This document shows, one piece after another, positions 34,892 through 43,465 of a stretch of DNA of 64,000 nt; positions within the stretch are counted from its first letter, which is position 1; every line of letters begins with the position of its first letter. The notes below the pieces were generated by a model. The model searched no databases, was not told the origin of the DNA, and was given only the letters and a program-made list of their open reading frames with translations. The DNA comes from Paenibacillus farraposensis (GTDB taxonomy: Bacteria > Bacillota > Bacilli > Paenibacillales > Paenibacillaceae): contig NZ_JAFFQR010000105.1 of assembly GCF_020736845.1 (NCBI RefSeq), positions 85,901-149,900 on the forward strand, given 5' to 3'. The translations under genes were made by a program, and so were the position numbers.

Positions 34892-36409
34892 ATGGAGCAA
34901 CAGACGTTGGATCAATTGGCGGCATTAAAGGAACTTTCCCGTAAAATCAGCAGTTATGGCGAAGCAGTAGGGCTGCTGCATTGGGATTTGCGTACAGGTG
35001 CTCCACGTAAAGGTGTTGACCTTCGTTCGGAGACGCTGGGCATGCTGTCCACTGAAATGTTCAAGCTGATGATCTCGGATGAAATGGGGCAATTGCTGCA
35101 ATATTTTGCCGCAGAGGATAAGTTGAAGCAGCTGGAAGACAATGATCGCAGACTGGTGAAGGAATGCCGCAAAGATTATGACCTGAATCGTTCCGTTCCG
35201 GCAGATCGCTATCGGGAATATAGTGTTCTTGCAGCGCAGGCGGAGAGCAAATGGGAGGAAGCGAAGGAACATAGCGATTTTGCCGGATTTGAACCGTTTC
35301 TGTCCAAAATTGTGGATATGAAGCGGGAGTTCATCGGCTACTGGGGGATCAAGGACACGGAATATGATACGCTTTTGGATCAATATGAGCCGGGTATGAC
35401 CGTTGAGAAGCTGGACGCAGTGTTTGATCGGCTTAAAAAACGTCTTGTGCCGCTGTTGTCCAAAATTCAGGCTTCACCTAGCCAGCCGGATAAAAGCTTT
35501 CTGGTCGGTGTGTTTGATGTAAAACAGCAGGAGAAGTTCAGCCTGTTTATTTTGGGGCAGATGGGTTATGATTTTGCCGCAGGACGTTTGGATGAAAGTG
35601 TGCATCCTTTTGCGACCGGATTAAATCCGGGTGATGTACGCATAACAACACATTATTTGCAAGATGATGTGACCAGTGCTATCTTCAGCTCATTGCATGA
35701 AGGCGGTCATGCGCTGTATGAGCAAAATATGGCTCCTGAACTGGCAGGTTCACTCCTGTCCGGAGGAACCTCAATGGGGATTCATGAATCCCAGTCTCGT
35801 CTGTGGGAAAACATGATTGGACGCAGTCGCGCATTCTGGGATCGATATTACGATGAGCTGCAAAAGCATTTTCCGGATCGCTTGTCCAAGGTTACGGCAG
35901 AGCAATTTTACCGGGCTGTTAACCGTGTGGAAAATTCCTTAATTCGTATTGAAGCGGATGAGCTGACATATAATTTACATATCATTATCCGCTATGAAAT
36001 TGAAAAAATGCTGTTTAATGAAAAGCTGGATGTGAAACGTCTTCCAGAGGTGTGGAATGCGAAGTATCAGGAATATTTGGGGCTTGTTCCGCCCAATGAC
36101 GGACTGGGTGTACTTCAGGACGTCCACTGGTCCGGCGGTGACTTCGGCTATTTTGCTTCTTATTCGCTCGGCAATATGTATGCAGCGCAAATTTTGGCGA
36201 CGCTGCGCAAGGAGCTGCCGAACCTGGATGAGCTGATCGCTGCCGGAGAGCTTGAGCCGATCAAGCAGTGGTTGACCGAACGGATTTACCGCTTTGGCAA
36301 GAGCCGGACGCCATCCGAACTGATTGTAGCGATTACAGGCGAGGAGCTGAACCCGGATTATCTTGCCGACTATCTGGAACAAAAATACACATCCGTATAC
36401 GAACTGTAA
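34892..36409 (+). CDS. M32-family metallocarboxypeptidase (thermostable carboxypeptidase type, YpwA-like)
   Basis: A 505-residue cytoplasmic peptidase removing C-terminal amino acids. The metal site HEGGH is near residue 270 and is followed by the family motif GIHESQSRLWEN, which supplies the third ligand. The N-terminal helical half has SYGEAVGLLHWDLRTGAPRKG, and the C-terminal part has VHWSGGDFGYFASYSLGNMYAAQI. The length equals the family norm of about 500. The ATG at 34892 is preceded by AAAGAGGTGACC; an in-frame GTG 12 bases upstream overlaps that site and is rejected. It is monocistronic with a clear terminator. Confidence 0.95.
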   Translation: MEQQTLDQLAALKELSRKISSYGEAVGLLHWDLRTGAPRKGVDLRSETLGMLSTEMFKLMISDEMGQLLQYFAAEDKLKQLEDNDRRLVKECRKDYDLNRSVPADRYREYSVLAAQAESKWEEAKEHSDFAGFEPFLSKIVDMKREFIGYWGIKDTEYDTLLDQYEPGMTVEKLDAVFDRLKKRLVPLLSKIQASPSQPDKSFLVGVFDVKQQEKFSLFILGQMGYDFAAGRLDESVHPFATGLNPGDVRITTHYLQDDVTSAIFSSLHEGGHALYEQNMAPELAGSLLSGGTSMGIHESQSRLWENMIGRSRAFWDRYYDELQKHFPDRLSKVTAEQFYRAVNRVENSLIRIEADELTYNLHIIIRYEIEKMLFNEKLDVKRLPEVWNAKYQEYLGLVPPNDGLGVLQDVHWSGGDFGYFASYSLGNMYAAQILATLRKELPNLDELIAAGELEPIKQWLTERIYRFGKSRTPSELIVAITGEELNPDYLADYLEQKYTSVYEL

Positions 36410-36430
36410 TGTGAATGTCTGTGCATCTAC

Positions 36431-36460
36431 CCCGCGTTCCTGGCGAACGCGGGTTTTTTT
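36431..36460 (+). terminator. Intrinsic terminator of the carboxypeptidase gene
   Basis: CCCGCGTTC/GAACGCGGG stem around CTGGC, followed by seven T. Confidence 0.95.
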
Positions 36461-36647
36461 AGATTATAGAATGGTTCAGCGGAGCTAAACGATTTTATAA
36501 TGGCAAGAAAAACTTCCGCTAAACGCGGTCGGCCTTCCGTGAAAGTACGCCGGTAGATGTTTTTCTTATGTACGATTAACCATTATATAGGCAGGTGCAT
36601 AACAATATATGAAGTCAATGATGTAAAAAGGTGGGGAGGGAACAAAG

Positions 36648-37736
36648 ATGAAAACCGGCGCTCGCTGCAAAGCTGTGATGGCTGCGGCACTGCTCGGATT
36701 GCTGCTGCTCAGCGGGTGCGCACCCAAAGGGGAGCAGATGACTGAGGTAAGACTGGGTGAGGTAGCCCGCACGGTCTTTTATGCGCCGCAGTATGTAGCC
36801 TTAGGTCAGGGGATGTTTGCTCAGGAGGGACTGGATGTCCAGCTGGTGACGATCCCCGGTGGTGATAAGGCAATGACGGCATTGCTGTCCAATCAGGCGG
36901 ATATCGCACTGATTGGTGCGGAAACATCCATTTATGTGTATCAGCAAGGGGCAGAGGACCCTGTTATTAATTTTGCCCTACTGACACAGAAGGACGGAAC
37001 GTTTCTGTTTGCTCGTCAAGCACAGGCCAGCTTTGGCTGGGAACAGCTGCAAGCGCGAAATTTTTTAGGGCAGCGCAAGGGTGGAATGCCGCAAATGTCG
37101 CTGGAATTTGCGCTGCGCAAGCATGGCATTGATCCTCACAAGGATTTGAAGCTGATTCAAAATATTGATTTTGCCAATATTGCCTCTGCCTTTGGCTCCG
37201 GTACAGGGGATTATGTTCAGTTATTTGAGCCCCAGGCCTCTATTTTTGAAAAGGAAGGCCGTGGAAGTGTAGTTGCCTCCATTGGTGTGGAGAGCGGCGA
37301 GCTGCCATACACGGTATATATGGCCAAACAAAGTTATCTGAACACCAATGCAGGTACCGCGCAAAAATTTACAAACGCTGTATACCGGGCACAGCAGTGG
37401 ATTGCTACACATTCACCTGAGCAGATTGCCGAAGCGATTGCGCCCTATTTCAAGGATACAGAAGCGGCGATTCTGACGAGCAGTATCAAGCGTTACAAGG
37501 AACAGGGCACTTATGCTTTGAACCCGGTCATTGAAGCTAAGGAATGGGAAAATTTGCAGGCGGTCATGAGCTCGGCGGGAGAATTGAAAAGCCCGGTTGC
37601 ACTGGATAAGCTGGTGAATTCGAGCTTTGCACAGCAGGCGATTACATCACATGCTACTGAAAGCGCCGACTCGCCTGCAAAAGCAAGTACGACCGGGGAT
37701 ACGACTGCAGGTGCCGGCACTGGAGGTTCATCATGA
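36648..37736 (+). CDS. NMT1/THI5- or SsuA-like ABC importer, substrate-binding lipoprotein
   Basis: A 362-residue lipoprotein. The signal peptide ends in the lipobox LLSGC (Cys at about residue 24). The domain has RTVFYAPQYVALGQGMFAQEG near the start and GGDKAMTALLSNQADIALIG, both typical of the NMT1/THI5 and nitrate/sulfonate/taurine binding families. The ligand may be a pyrimidine thiamine precursor, a sulfonate or a similar small molecule. No TPP riboswitch elements (CTGAGA) were found upstream. The last about 30 residues are Ala/Thr/Gly-rich. GGTGGGGAGGGAAC precedes the ATG. The reading frame overlaps the ATPase gene by 4 bases. Confidence 0.9.
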   Translation: MKTGARCKAVMAAALLGLLLLSGCAPKGEQMTEVRLGEVARTVFYAPQYVALGQGMFAQEGLDVQLVTIPGGDKAMTALLSNQADIALIGAETSIYVYQQGAEDPVINFALLTQKDGTFLFARQAQASFGWEQLQARNFLGQRKGGMPQMSLEFALRKHGIDPHKDLKLIQNIDFANIASAFGSGTGDYVQLFEPQASIFEKEGRGSVVASIGVESGELPYTVYMAKQSYLNTNAGTAQKFTNAVYRAQQWIATHSPEQIAEAIAPYFKDTEAAILTSSIKRYKEQGTYALNPVIEAKEWENLQAVMSSAGELKSPVALDKLVNSSFAQQAITSHATESADSPAKASTTGDTTAGAGTGGSS

Positions 37737-38545
37737 TCGGGAACCGGGGCTGTACCCCTTTAGATGCAACCATCCCGATGGTGAGGCTGGAGCAGGTAAC
37801 GCATGTGTATGTAACGGATCGCGAAGCTTCCCTGGCGGTTGAGAATATCAATTTTTCGGTGGCGGCAGGGGAGTTCGTCAGCTTGGTCGGTCCGAGCGGT
37901 TGCGGCAAAACGACGATTCTGTCCATGATCGCCGGGCTGCTGCGTCCAGCAGCAGGGCAGGTATTGCTGCAAGGCCGGTCCGTAAGCGGCCCGAGCCCGG
38001 AGGTCGGCTATATGCTGCAGCAGGACTATCTGTTTCCGTGGCGGACGATTATGGATAACGCCTTGCTGGGCCTGGAGCTGGGCAAGCGGGTGGATGAGGC
38101 TACACGCGAACGGACACGGCTGCTGCTGGATAGCATGGGTCTGGGAGGGAAGGAGCATCAGCATCCGTCCCAGTTGTCCGGGGGAATGCGCCAGCGTGTG
38201 GCGCTGGTGAGAACGCTGGCAACCAATCCGGGGCTGCTGCTGCTGGATGAGCCGTTCTCTGCGCTGGATTATCAGACCAAGCTGCAGCTGGAAGACCTGA
38301 TTGCCGAAACCCTGCGTGTGCGGGGCAAGACGGCTATTTTGGTGACACACGATTTGGCTGAGGCGATTGCGGTCAGCGACCGGGTCATCGTGCTGGGTCG
38401 TAACCCGGGCCATATCCGGCGCACCTTCGATATTCCGGAATCCATTCGGGAAGCTCAGCCTTTTTATGCGCGCGAGCAAGCGGGCTTTAATGAGCTTTTT
38501 CATGAAATATGGGGTGAATTGGAGGCTTCGGGAGCAAAGGAGTGA
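37733..38545 (+). CDS. ABC importer, ATP-binding subunit (NitT/TauT type)
   Basis: A 270-residue ATPase. Walker A is GPSGCGKTT near residue 53, the Q-loop is YMLQQDYLFPWRT, the signature is LSGGMRQR, Walker B is LLLLDEPFSALD and the switch is VTHDLAEAI. The FPWRT Q-loop and the DLAEAIAVSDR stretch are typical of SsuB/TauB/ThiZ-type importers. Its start overlaps the binding-protein gene (ATGA), and the permease begins a few bases after its end, forming a complete three-gene importer operon. It energises uptake at the cytoplasmic face. Confidence 0.94.
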   Translation: MIGNRGCTPLDATIPMVRLEQVTHVYVTDREASLAVENINFSVAAGEFVSLVGPSGCGKTTILSMIAGLLRPAAGQVLLQGRSVSGPSPEVGYMLQQDYLFPWRTIMDNALLGLELGKRVDEATRERTRLLLDSMGLGGKEHQHPSQLSGGMRQRVALVRTLATNPGLLLLDEPFSALDYQTKLQLEDLIAETLRVRGKTAILVTHDLAEAIAVSDRVIVLGRNPGHIRRTFDIPESIREAQPFYAREQAGFNELFHEIWGELEASGAKE

Positions 38546-38553
38546 GTTATACC

Positions 38554-39387
38554 ATGGGGGACGAAGCTCAGCTGCTTGAGCAGCGCTGGATACAAGAATT
38601 GCATCGGGAGTATCAGCGTGACAGGCGTTCTCAGCAGCGGTTGGTAATAGGTGTACAGATAGCTATTTTATTGCTTTTATTTGTATTATGGGAAATTGCG
38701 GGCCGATTAAAATGGATTGATGTGCTGTTGTTCAGCTATCCGAGCAAAATATTTGCTCAGATTGGCAAGGATGTGGTCAGTGGCGAGCTATGGGGGCATG
38801 TCGGTGTTACGGTTGGGGAGACCGTGGCCGGTTTCTTACTTGGAACGCTGCTTGGCACACTGCTGGCTGTACTTATTTGGTGGTCACCGTTTTTGTCAAA
38901 GGTGCTAGACCCTTATATGGTTGTGTTCAACAGTATGCCGAAGGTGGCACTGGGTCCGATTTTTATCGTTATGTTTGGAGCAGGATTTACTGCGATCCTC
39001 ATGACAACCCTCTCGATTACCGTCATCATTACGACACTGGTTGTATACAACAGCTTTCAGGAAGTCGATAAGAATCTGATCAAGGTGGTTCGAACGTTTG
39101 GCGGATCACGGCGCGATACGTTCCAAAAGGTGATTTTACCTGCATCCTTTCCTGCTATCGTCTCTACGCTGAAGGTGAATGTCGGCATGGCATGGGTTGG
39201 CGTAATTGTCGGTGAATTTCTGGTCGCCAAAAACGGGCTTGGCTACCTGATTATTTATGGTTTTCAGGTATTCAATTTTACGCTGGTGATGTCCAGTCTG
39301 CTGATCATTGCCGTCGTAGCTGCACTGATGTACCAGGCGGTCGTATATGTGGAGCAGCGTCTGTTGGCTGGTCGTCCTCAACGCTAA
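38554..39387 (+). CDS. ABC importer, permease subunit (NitT/TauT type)
   Basis: A 277-residue membrane protein with about six helices and the binding-protein-dependent permease loop (EVDKNLIKVVRTFGGSRRDTFQKVILPASFPAIVS, with the EAA-like Gly). The N-terminus has about 30 polar residues before helix 1. I chose the ATG at 38554 because AAAGGAG lies 12 bases upstream; a GTG at 38542 overlapping the ATPase stop is possible but too close to that site. It partners the preceding ATPase and lipoprotein. Substrate class as for the binding protein. Confidence 0.92.
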   Translation: MGDEAQLLEQRWIQELHREYQRDRRSQQRLVIGVQIAILLLLFVLWEIAGRLKWIDVLLFSYPSKIFAQIGKDVVSGELWGHVGVTVGETVAGFLLGTLLGTLLAVLIWWSPFLSKVLDPYMVVFNSMPKVALGPIFIVMFGAGFTAILMTTLSITVIITTLVVYNSFQEVDKNLIKVVRTFGGSRRDTFQKVILPASFPAIVSTLKVNVGMAWVGVIVGEFLVAKNGLGYLIIYGFQVFNFTLVMSSLLIIAVVAALMYQAVVYVEQRLLAGRPQR

Positions 39388-39468
39388 AAATAAACCGCGG
39401 GGCATTTGTTTAATACGTTAAAATAAAGTACCATGAAAATGAAATTACTTAAAATTTATGAAAACGGG

Positions 39469-39524
39469 CATTTTGCATAAATCCAAAGTGCGATTTTGAG
39501 CATTAGGAATCGAATGATGCAAAA
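39469..39524. repeat. Inverted repeat upstream of the aromatic-acid exporter
   Basis: CATTTTGCAT (39469-39478) and ATGCAAAAT (39516-39524) are inverted copies 37 bases apart, 41 bases before the exporter start. It may be a regulator site, but no regulator can be assigned. Confidence 0.3.
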
Positions 39525-39564
39525 TACGAAACAGATTTTCAGCTAGAGGGGACAGAATTTTTTC

Positions 39565-40521
39565 ATGGGCTTTCGAACAATTAAAACGGCTATTGCTGCA
39601 CTAATGGCTGTACTCATTGCAGACGGTATTGGCATTCATGGAGCTACCTCGGCAGGGCTTTTGGCTATTTTGGGGGTGGATATCACACGCAAGAGAAGTC
39701 TCCGTACCATTTCGGCGAGATTTTTTGCATCGGTCGTGGGGCTTCTTTTTGCCTGTGTTTTATTTGTTGTTTTCGGATTCCATGATTGGGTCCTGGCATT
39801 ATATATTTTGACGGCGTTCCCGGTCATTGTGCGGGCGGGCTTTAAGGAAGGGATTGTCACGGGATCGGTTGTCGTATTCCGTGTATTCAGCGGCGGTATC
39901 ATTGATATGGAGGTGCTTCTGACTCAGCTGGCTTTGTTAGTGATTGGGCTGGGCTCTGCCATGGTCGTCAATTTGGCTTATATGCCACGCTCCGATAATA
40001 CGATGCAGCAAATTCGGCAGGAGGTTGATCGGACGTTTTCCGTCATATTCCGAAGCATGGCCAATACGCTGCGCAGTCCGGCTTACATATGGGATGGCAA
40101 GGAAGTTATCGAAGCGAACAGCATCATTGCCAAGGGGGTAACCGAAGCGGGGCGTTCATTGGAAAATCAGATGCTCCGTCCCCAGGAAGGATGGAATGTA
40201 TATTTTTACATGCGTAGGGAGCAGTTGGATTCGATTCAAAATATGATGCAGTTGATTGCGCAAATGTATCAGCATATGCCGCAGGCCAAGCTTCTGGCGG
40301 AGCTGTTTGACCAGCTTAGCCATGATGTTTTGGCCGGACATTATACGGGCCAGACCGAGAAGCTGCTGGAACAGGTTCGTGAGGAATTTAGAGGAATGGA
40401 GCTTCCCGCGACACGGTCGGAATTCGAGATCCGTTCGGCACTATTGCAGCTTATGCATGAGCTGTATCAGTATTTGAAAATTGCCAAAAAGGACAAGGCC
40501 CCTACTCCGGTGAAGAACTAG
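39565..40521 (+). CDS. Aromatic acid exporter family protein (YqjA/FUSC-like)
   Basis: A 318-residue protein. The N-terminal 150 residues hold four to six hydrophobic helices of the ArAE/DUF939 type (KTAIAALMAVLIADGIGI, then FFASVVGLLFACVLFVVFG). A cytoplasmic helical C-terminal domain with QIRQEVDRTFSVIFRSMANTLR and EQVREEFRGME follows. The family is linked to efflux of aromatic carboxylates, but Bacillus members are uncharacterised. TAGAGGGGACAG precedes the ATG. A decayed LysR regulator gene lies directly downstream in the same orientation, which may once have controlled it or a lost neighbour. Confidence 0.85.
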   Translation: MGFRTIKTAIAALMAVLIADGIGIHGATSAGLLAILGVDITRKRSLRTISARFFASVVGLLFACVLFVVFGFHDWVLALYILTAFPVIVRAGFKEGIVTGSVVVFRVFSGGIIDMEVLLTQLALLVIGLGSAMVVNLAYMPRSDNTMQQIRQEVDRTFSVIFRSMANTLRSPAYIWDGKEVIEANSIIAKGVTEAGRSLENQMLRPQEGWNVYFYMRREQLDSIQNMMQLIAQMYQHMPQAKLLAELFDQLSHDVLAGHYTGQTEKLLEQVREEFRGMELPATRSEFEIRSALLQLMHELYQYLKIAKKDKAPTPVKN

Positions 40522-41300
40522 AGTAAAGGCCTTGAACAGCCGCTTTTTAATCGCATTGGCAAAAAAATTATGCTGACAGATGCCGGACGGCGTCTGCTTC
40601 CCTATGCGCAGGAAATTTCCAAGATGAATGCTATGGCCAAGGATGCGCTTTGTTCAGAGACGGAGCTAACGGGCACGCTGAGAATTTGAGCACCAGAGTC
40701 GCTGGCTGCTTTTCGATTGCCAGAGCTGATACGAGAGTATAGAGAGTGGTATTCCAAGGTTAAAATGGTGCTCAAACCCGGCGAATGCTGGGAATTGCGC
40801 GATATGGTCCGTTCTGGCGAACTGGATTTGGCTTTTTGCTTCAGCCTGAGACGGAAGACAGGGAGCTGTATGTGGCGACGCTCATCCATGAACCGATGGC
40901 ATTGGTCGCACCGCTCAAGCATCCGCTGGTTGCTTATACAAGGGTAGAGCCCGGCGACCTCAAGGATGAAACCATTTTGAATACAGAGTCCGGCTGCACT
41001 TACCGTATACGGTTTGAGCAGTATTTGAATAGACATGGTATTTTTGCAGACCCGAGTCTGGAGTTTTGGAGAATTTAAGCGATCAAGCAATGTGTCATGA
41101 CTGGTTTGGGGATTGCGCTGCTTCCTCTGATTACGGTACAAAATGAGCTGCGTGAAGGAAAAATGGCACGCCTGGCGTGGGATGACAGTGAGCAGCAGGT
41201 GACTACCCAGATCGCTTATCACACGAAAAAGTGGAAATCTCCGGCACTTAGTGAATTTTTACAGATATTAGAGCAGCATGTGGCACATTGGCGTGAATGA
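40522..41300 (+). pseudogene. Decayed LysR-family regulator
   Basis: The reading frame lacks the N-terminal helix-turn-helix and starts in the middle of the wing (LEQPLFNRIGKKIMLTDAGRRLLPYAQEI). It then has a TGA at about 40687 (LRI*APESLAAF), a single-T loss in the T-run 40833-40837 that shifts the frame at DLAF, and a TAA at about 41077 (LEFWRI*AIKQCVMTGLGIALLP). The rest, up to LQILEQHVAHWRE, is recognisable LysR effector-domain sequence. With truncation, two nonsense changes and one frameshift it cannot be functional. It abuts the exporter stop codon directly, which suggests a deletion removed the start of this gene. Confidence 0.88.
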
Positions 41301-41426
41301 GTTCAAGCCATTGCAGCATATGCTTATACAAATAATATTTTTTCCTTTTCGCCTATTCACTCAACATTCGCCCACAACCTGCATACATATGTATGGAATG
41401 ATTGATTGTATGGAGGAGGTTCAAGA

Positions 41427-41984
41427 ATGGCATTAGGTCATAAAAATCGTAGAGAGATTATTACTAAAGCGATCTGTGGAAAAGGTCGCAGATTCTCTAC
41501 CGTAACCCATACCGTAACTCCGCCCAATAGTCCGACCAGTATTTTGGGGGCATGGATTATTAACCACCAGTATGAAGCTGTGGCGGCCGGGGACGGCATT
41601 GAGGTCGTCGGGACGTATGACATCAATATTTGGTACTCATACGATAAAAACTCGCAGACCGATGTGGCTAAGGAAACGGTGTCGTATGTAGAACATGTGC
41701 CGCTTTCGTATCTTGATCCAAAGCATCGGGCATCTACAGTGGAAGTATCCGCCGAAGCTACACAAGAGCCGAGCTGCGTGGAGGCGAGTGTAACTTCTGG
41801 GGGCGGCAGCGTAATGATCCGGGTCGAGCGGGAATTTGCGGTGGAGCTGGTAGCGGAAACGAAGATTGTAGTGGAAGTATTCCCGTATGGCAGCAGTGAG
41901 GATTTTGACAAGGATTATGATTTTGGAGCGGAAGAGGGGGACTATGAGGAGCTCGACCCCGACCTCATTGACGACGAGCTCTGA
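41427..41984 (+). CDS. cotE: Outer spore coat morphogenetic protein CotE
   Basis: A 185-residue protein matching CotE: REIITKAICGKGRRFSTVTHTV, SILGAWIINHQYEA, VGTYDINIWYSYDKNSQT, then the strand EREFAVELVAETKIVVEVFP and a strongly acidic C-terminus ending DPDLIDDEL. CotE assembles the outer coat around the forespore under the mother-cell sigma factors SigE and SigK. The ATG at 41427 follows GGAGGAGGT. In Bacillus subtilis cotE also lies just before mutS-mutL, so position supports the call. The segment CATACATATG about 40 bases upstream could be a sporulation -10 element, but I am not confident. Confidence 0.93.
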   Translation: MALGHKNRREIITKAICGKGRRFSTVTHTVTPPNSPTSILGAWIINHQYEAVAAGDGIEVVGTYDINIWYSYDKNSQTDVAKETVSYVEHVPLSYLDPKHRASTVEVSAEATQEPSCVEASVTSGGGSVMIRVEREFAVELVAETKIVVEVFPYGSSEDFDKDYDFGAEEGDYEELDPDLIDDEL

Positions 41985-41995
41985 TGGGAGTACCC

Positions 41996-42064
41996 AAAAA
42001 GAGGGCCGCTTTACTCTTTGCGCCGGCTGATTTTCGCGCAGGGGGCAAAGGCCCTCTTTTTTTA
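41996..42064 (+). terminator. Intrinsic terminator of cotE
   Basis: GAGGGCC/GGCCCTC outer stem with an inner CTTTGC/GCAAAG pairing, followed by TTTTTTT. Confidence 0.85.
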
Positions 42065-42124
42065 TGGCGATGCGGACCTGATCCATACGTCATCTTACGT
42101 GCAATTCGTAGGGAGGGATATGTG

Positions 42125-43357
42125 ATGCAGCAGCCGGGACAGGCGCTCAGACGTTTTAGACAGATGACAAATGAGGAGAAAAAGCGTAGACTTGAGCGCT
42201 CGGGTATATCGGTTCGTTGGATGGATGACAGTATAGCAGATTTTGCGATAGGCTATGCCGTGGAAATCTATCAACTGCAGGTGCTGGAAATTCGAAGACG
42301 TACCATTGAAAGGCGTTCTGACGTCCGTACATACGATCCGCCTGCATTGGATTGTCATTCACAGCTCTATACCCGGATGGAGCGGCTGGCTGTGCGTACG
42401 CTGTACACGCTTGGTTTGGACAGCGGTGAGGTGGTGCTGACTCTGCTGGGAGAGCGCAGCTGTCAGGTACGCGATATCGCGGCACAGCCATGGCTTAACG
42501 ATAGACGTTTGGGGGCGTTGTACGAAGCTGCGGCGCGAAAAGAAGAGGTGCAGGAGGAAGAGACTCTGACGGAGCGGGGGACAACTGAACTGCTGATCGG
42601 GATGGACCCCGAATTTCTGCTGGTTCGGATGCCTGAGGGGAGGATTGTTCCCGCCTCAAAGTATTTGGGCCGCATCGGCGTGGCAGGCTGCGATGCCGTA
42701 TCGCGCCGGGGGCGAACGCTCTATCCCGTGGCTGAACTGCGTCCTGCACCGGGTGGCGATCCGGTCCGTTTGCTCAAGCATTTGCGGCAAGCTTTTGCCA
42801 TAGCAGCCCGGCGTATTCCTGACCAGACGCTCATCTGGCAGGCAGGCGGGATGCCGCAACCCGGTTTTCCGCTGGGCGGACATCTGCATTTCAGCGGGAT
42901 TCCACTGAACGGGCCGCTGCTGCGGACGCTGGACAACTATTTGGCGCTGCCTTTGGCGCTGCTGGAAGATAAGCGCGCGGCCAAACGCCGGCCCCATTAC
43001 GGCAATTTGGGTGATTTTCGTCGTCAATCGTATGGTGGCTTTGAATATCGAACCCTGCCCAGCTTTCTAGTCTCACCTCAACTGGCGAAAGGCGTGATAG
43101 GAATGGCGTTTCTTATCGCAACTCAATATCTGCGTTTGCAGTGTAGCCCGCTAGATGGGGAGAAGATTCATCAAGCCTTTTATGAAGGGAATCGAAGTGT
43201 GCTTAAGGAGTGTATAGAGCCCCTTGTTACGGATATCGTTTCACTGGAGGTGTATCCGCAATATGAAGCTTATGTCGGGCCTTTGCTGGAAAGTCTCCGC
43301 AAGGGGAAGCAGTGGGATGAATCACGGGATCTGCGCCGGTTCTGGAAGCTTTCGTAA
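42125..43357 (+). CDS. Putative amidoligase (COOH-NH2 ligase type 2, phiEco32-like)
   Basis: About 410 residues. The C-terminal 250 residues fit the glutamine-synthetase-fold amidoligase family: LIGMDPEFLLV near residue 158, then GCDAVSRRGRTLYPVAELRPAPGGDP, then GGHLHFSGIPL, and YGGFEYRTLPSFLVSP with acidic and histidine residues for Mg-ATP. The N-terminal 150 residues are basic and helical, without a known domain. Such enzymes ligate carboxylates to amines and are suspected in peptide or wall modification. The ATG at 42125 follows AGGGAGGGATATG. It lies between cotE and mutS, so a spore-related cross-linking or peptide-tag role is conceivable; this is inference. Confidence 0.78.
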   Translation: MQQPGQALRRFRQMTNEEKKRRLERSGISVRWMDDSIADFAIGYAVEIYQLQVLEIRRRTIERRSDVRTYDPPALDCHSQLYTRMERLAVRTLYTLGLDSGEVVLTLLGERSCQVRDIAAQPWLNDRRLGALYEAAARKEEVQEEETLTERGTTELLIGMDPEFLLVRMPEGRIVPASKYLGRIGVAGCDAVSRRGRTLYPVAELRPAPGGDPVRLLKHLRQAFAIAARRIPDQTLIWQAGGMPQPGFPLGGHLHFSGIPLNGPLLRTLDNYLALPLALLEDKRAAKRRPHYGNLGDFRRQSYGGFEYRTLPSFLVSPQLAKGVIGMAFLIATQYLRLQCSPLDGEKIHQAFYEGNRSVLKECIEPLVTDIVSLEVYPQYEAYVGPLLESLRKGKQWDESRDLRRFWKLS

Positions 43358-43388
43358 ATGTTGCTGGTGACACTAAGAAGGATGCTTC

Positions 43389-43417
43389 ATGTTATCGACT
43401 TTTATTTTTGCTATAAT
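43389..43417 (+). promoter_or_regulatory. Candidate promoter of mutS-mutL
   Basis: ATGTTA, 17 bases, TATAAT, about 50 bases before the mutS start. The -10 is perfect and the -35 is weak. Confidence 0.5.
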
Positions 43418-43465
43418 GTAAAGTAATACAAGTTTTAACGGAACAATCTGTGGAGGTTGTGAATA

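Noticed and set aside
36461..36647. TPP riboswitch before the NMT1-like importer
   Set aside because: The conserved CTGAGA and its partner element are absent, so thiamine control is not supported by the sequence.
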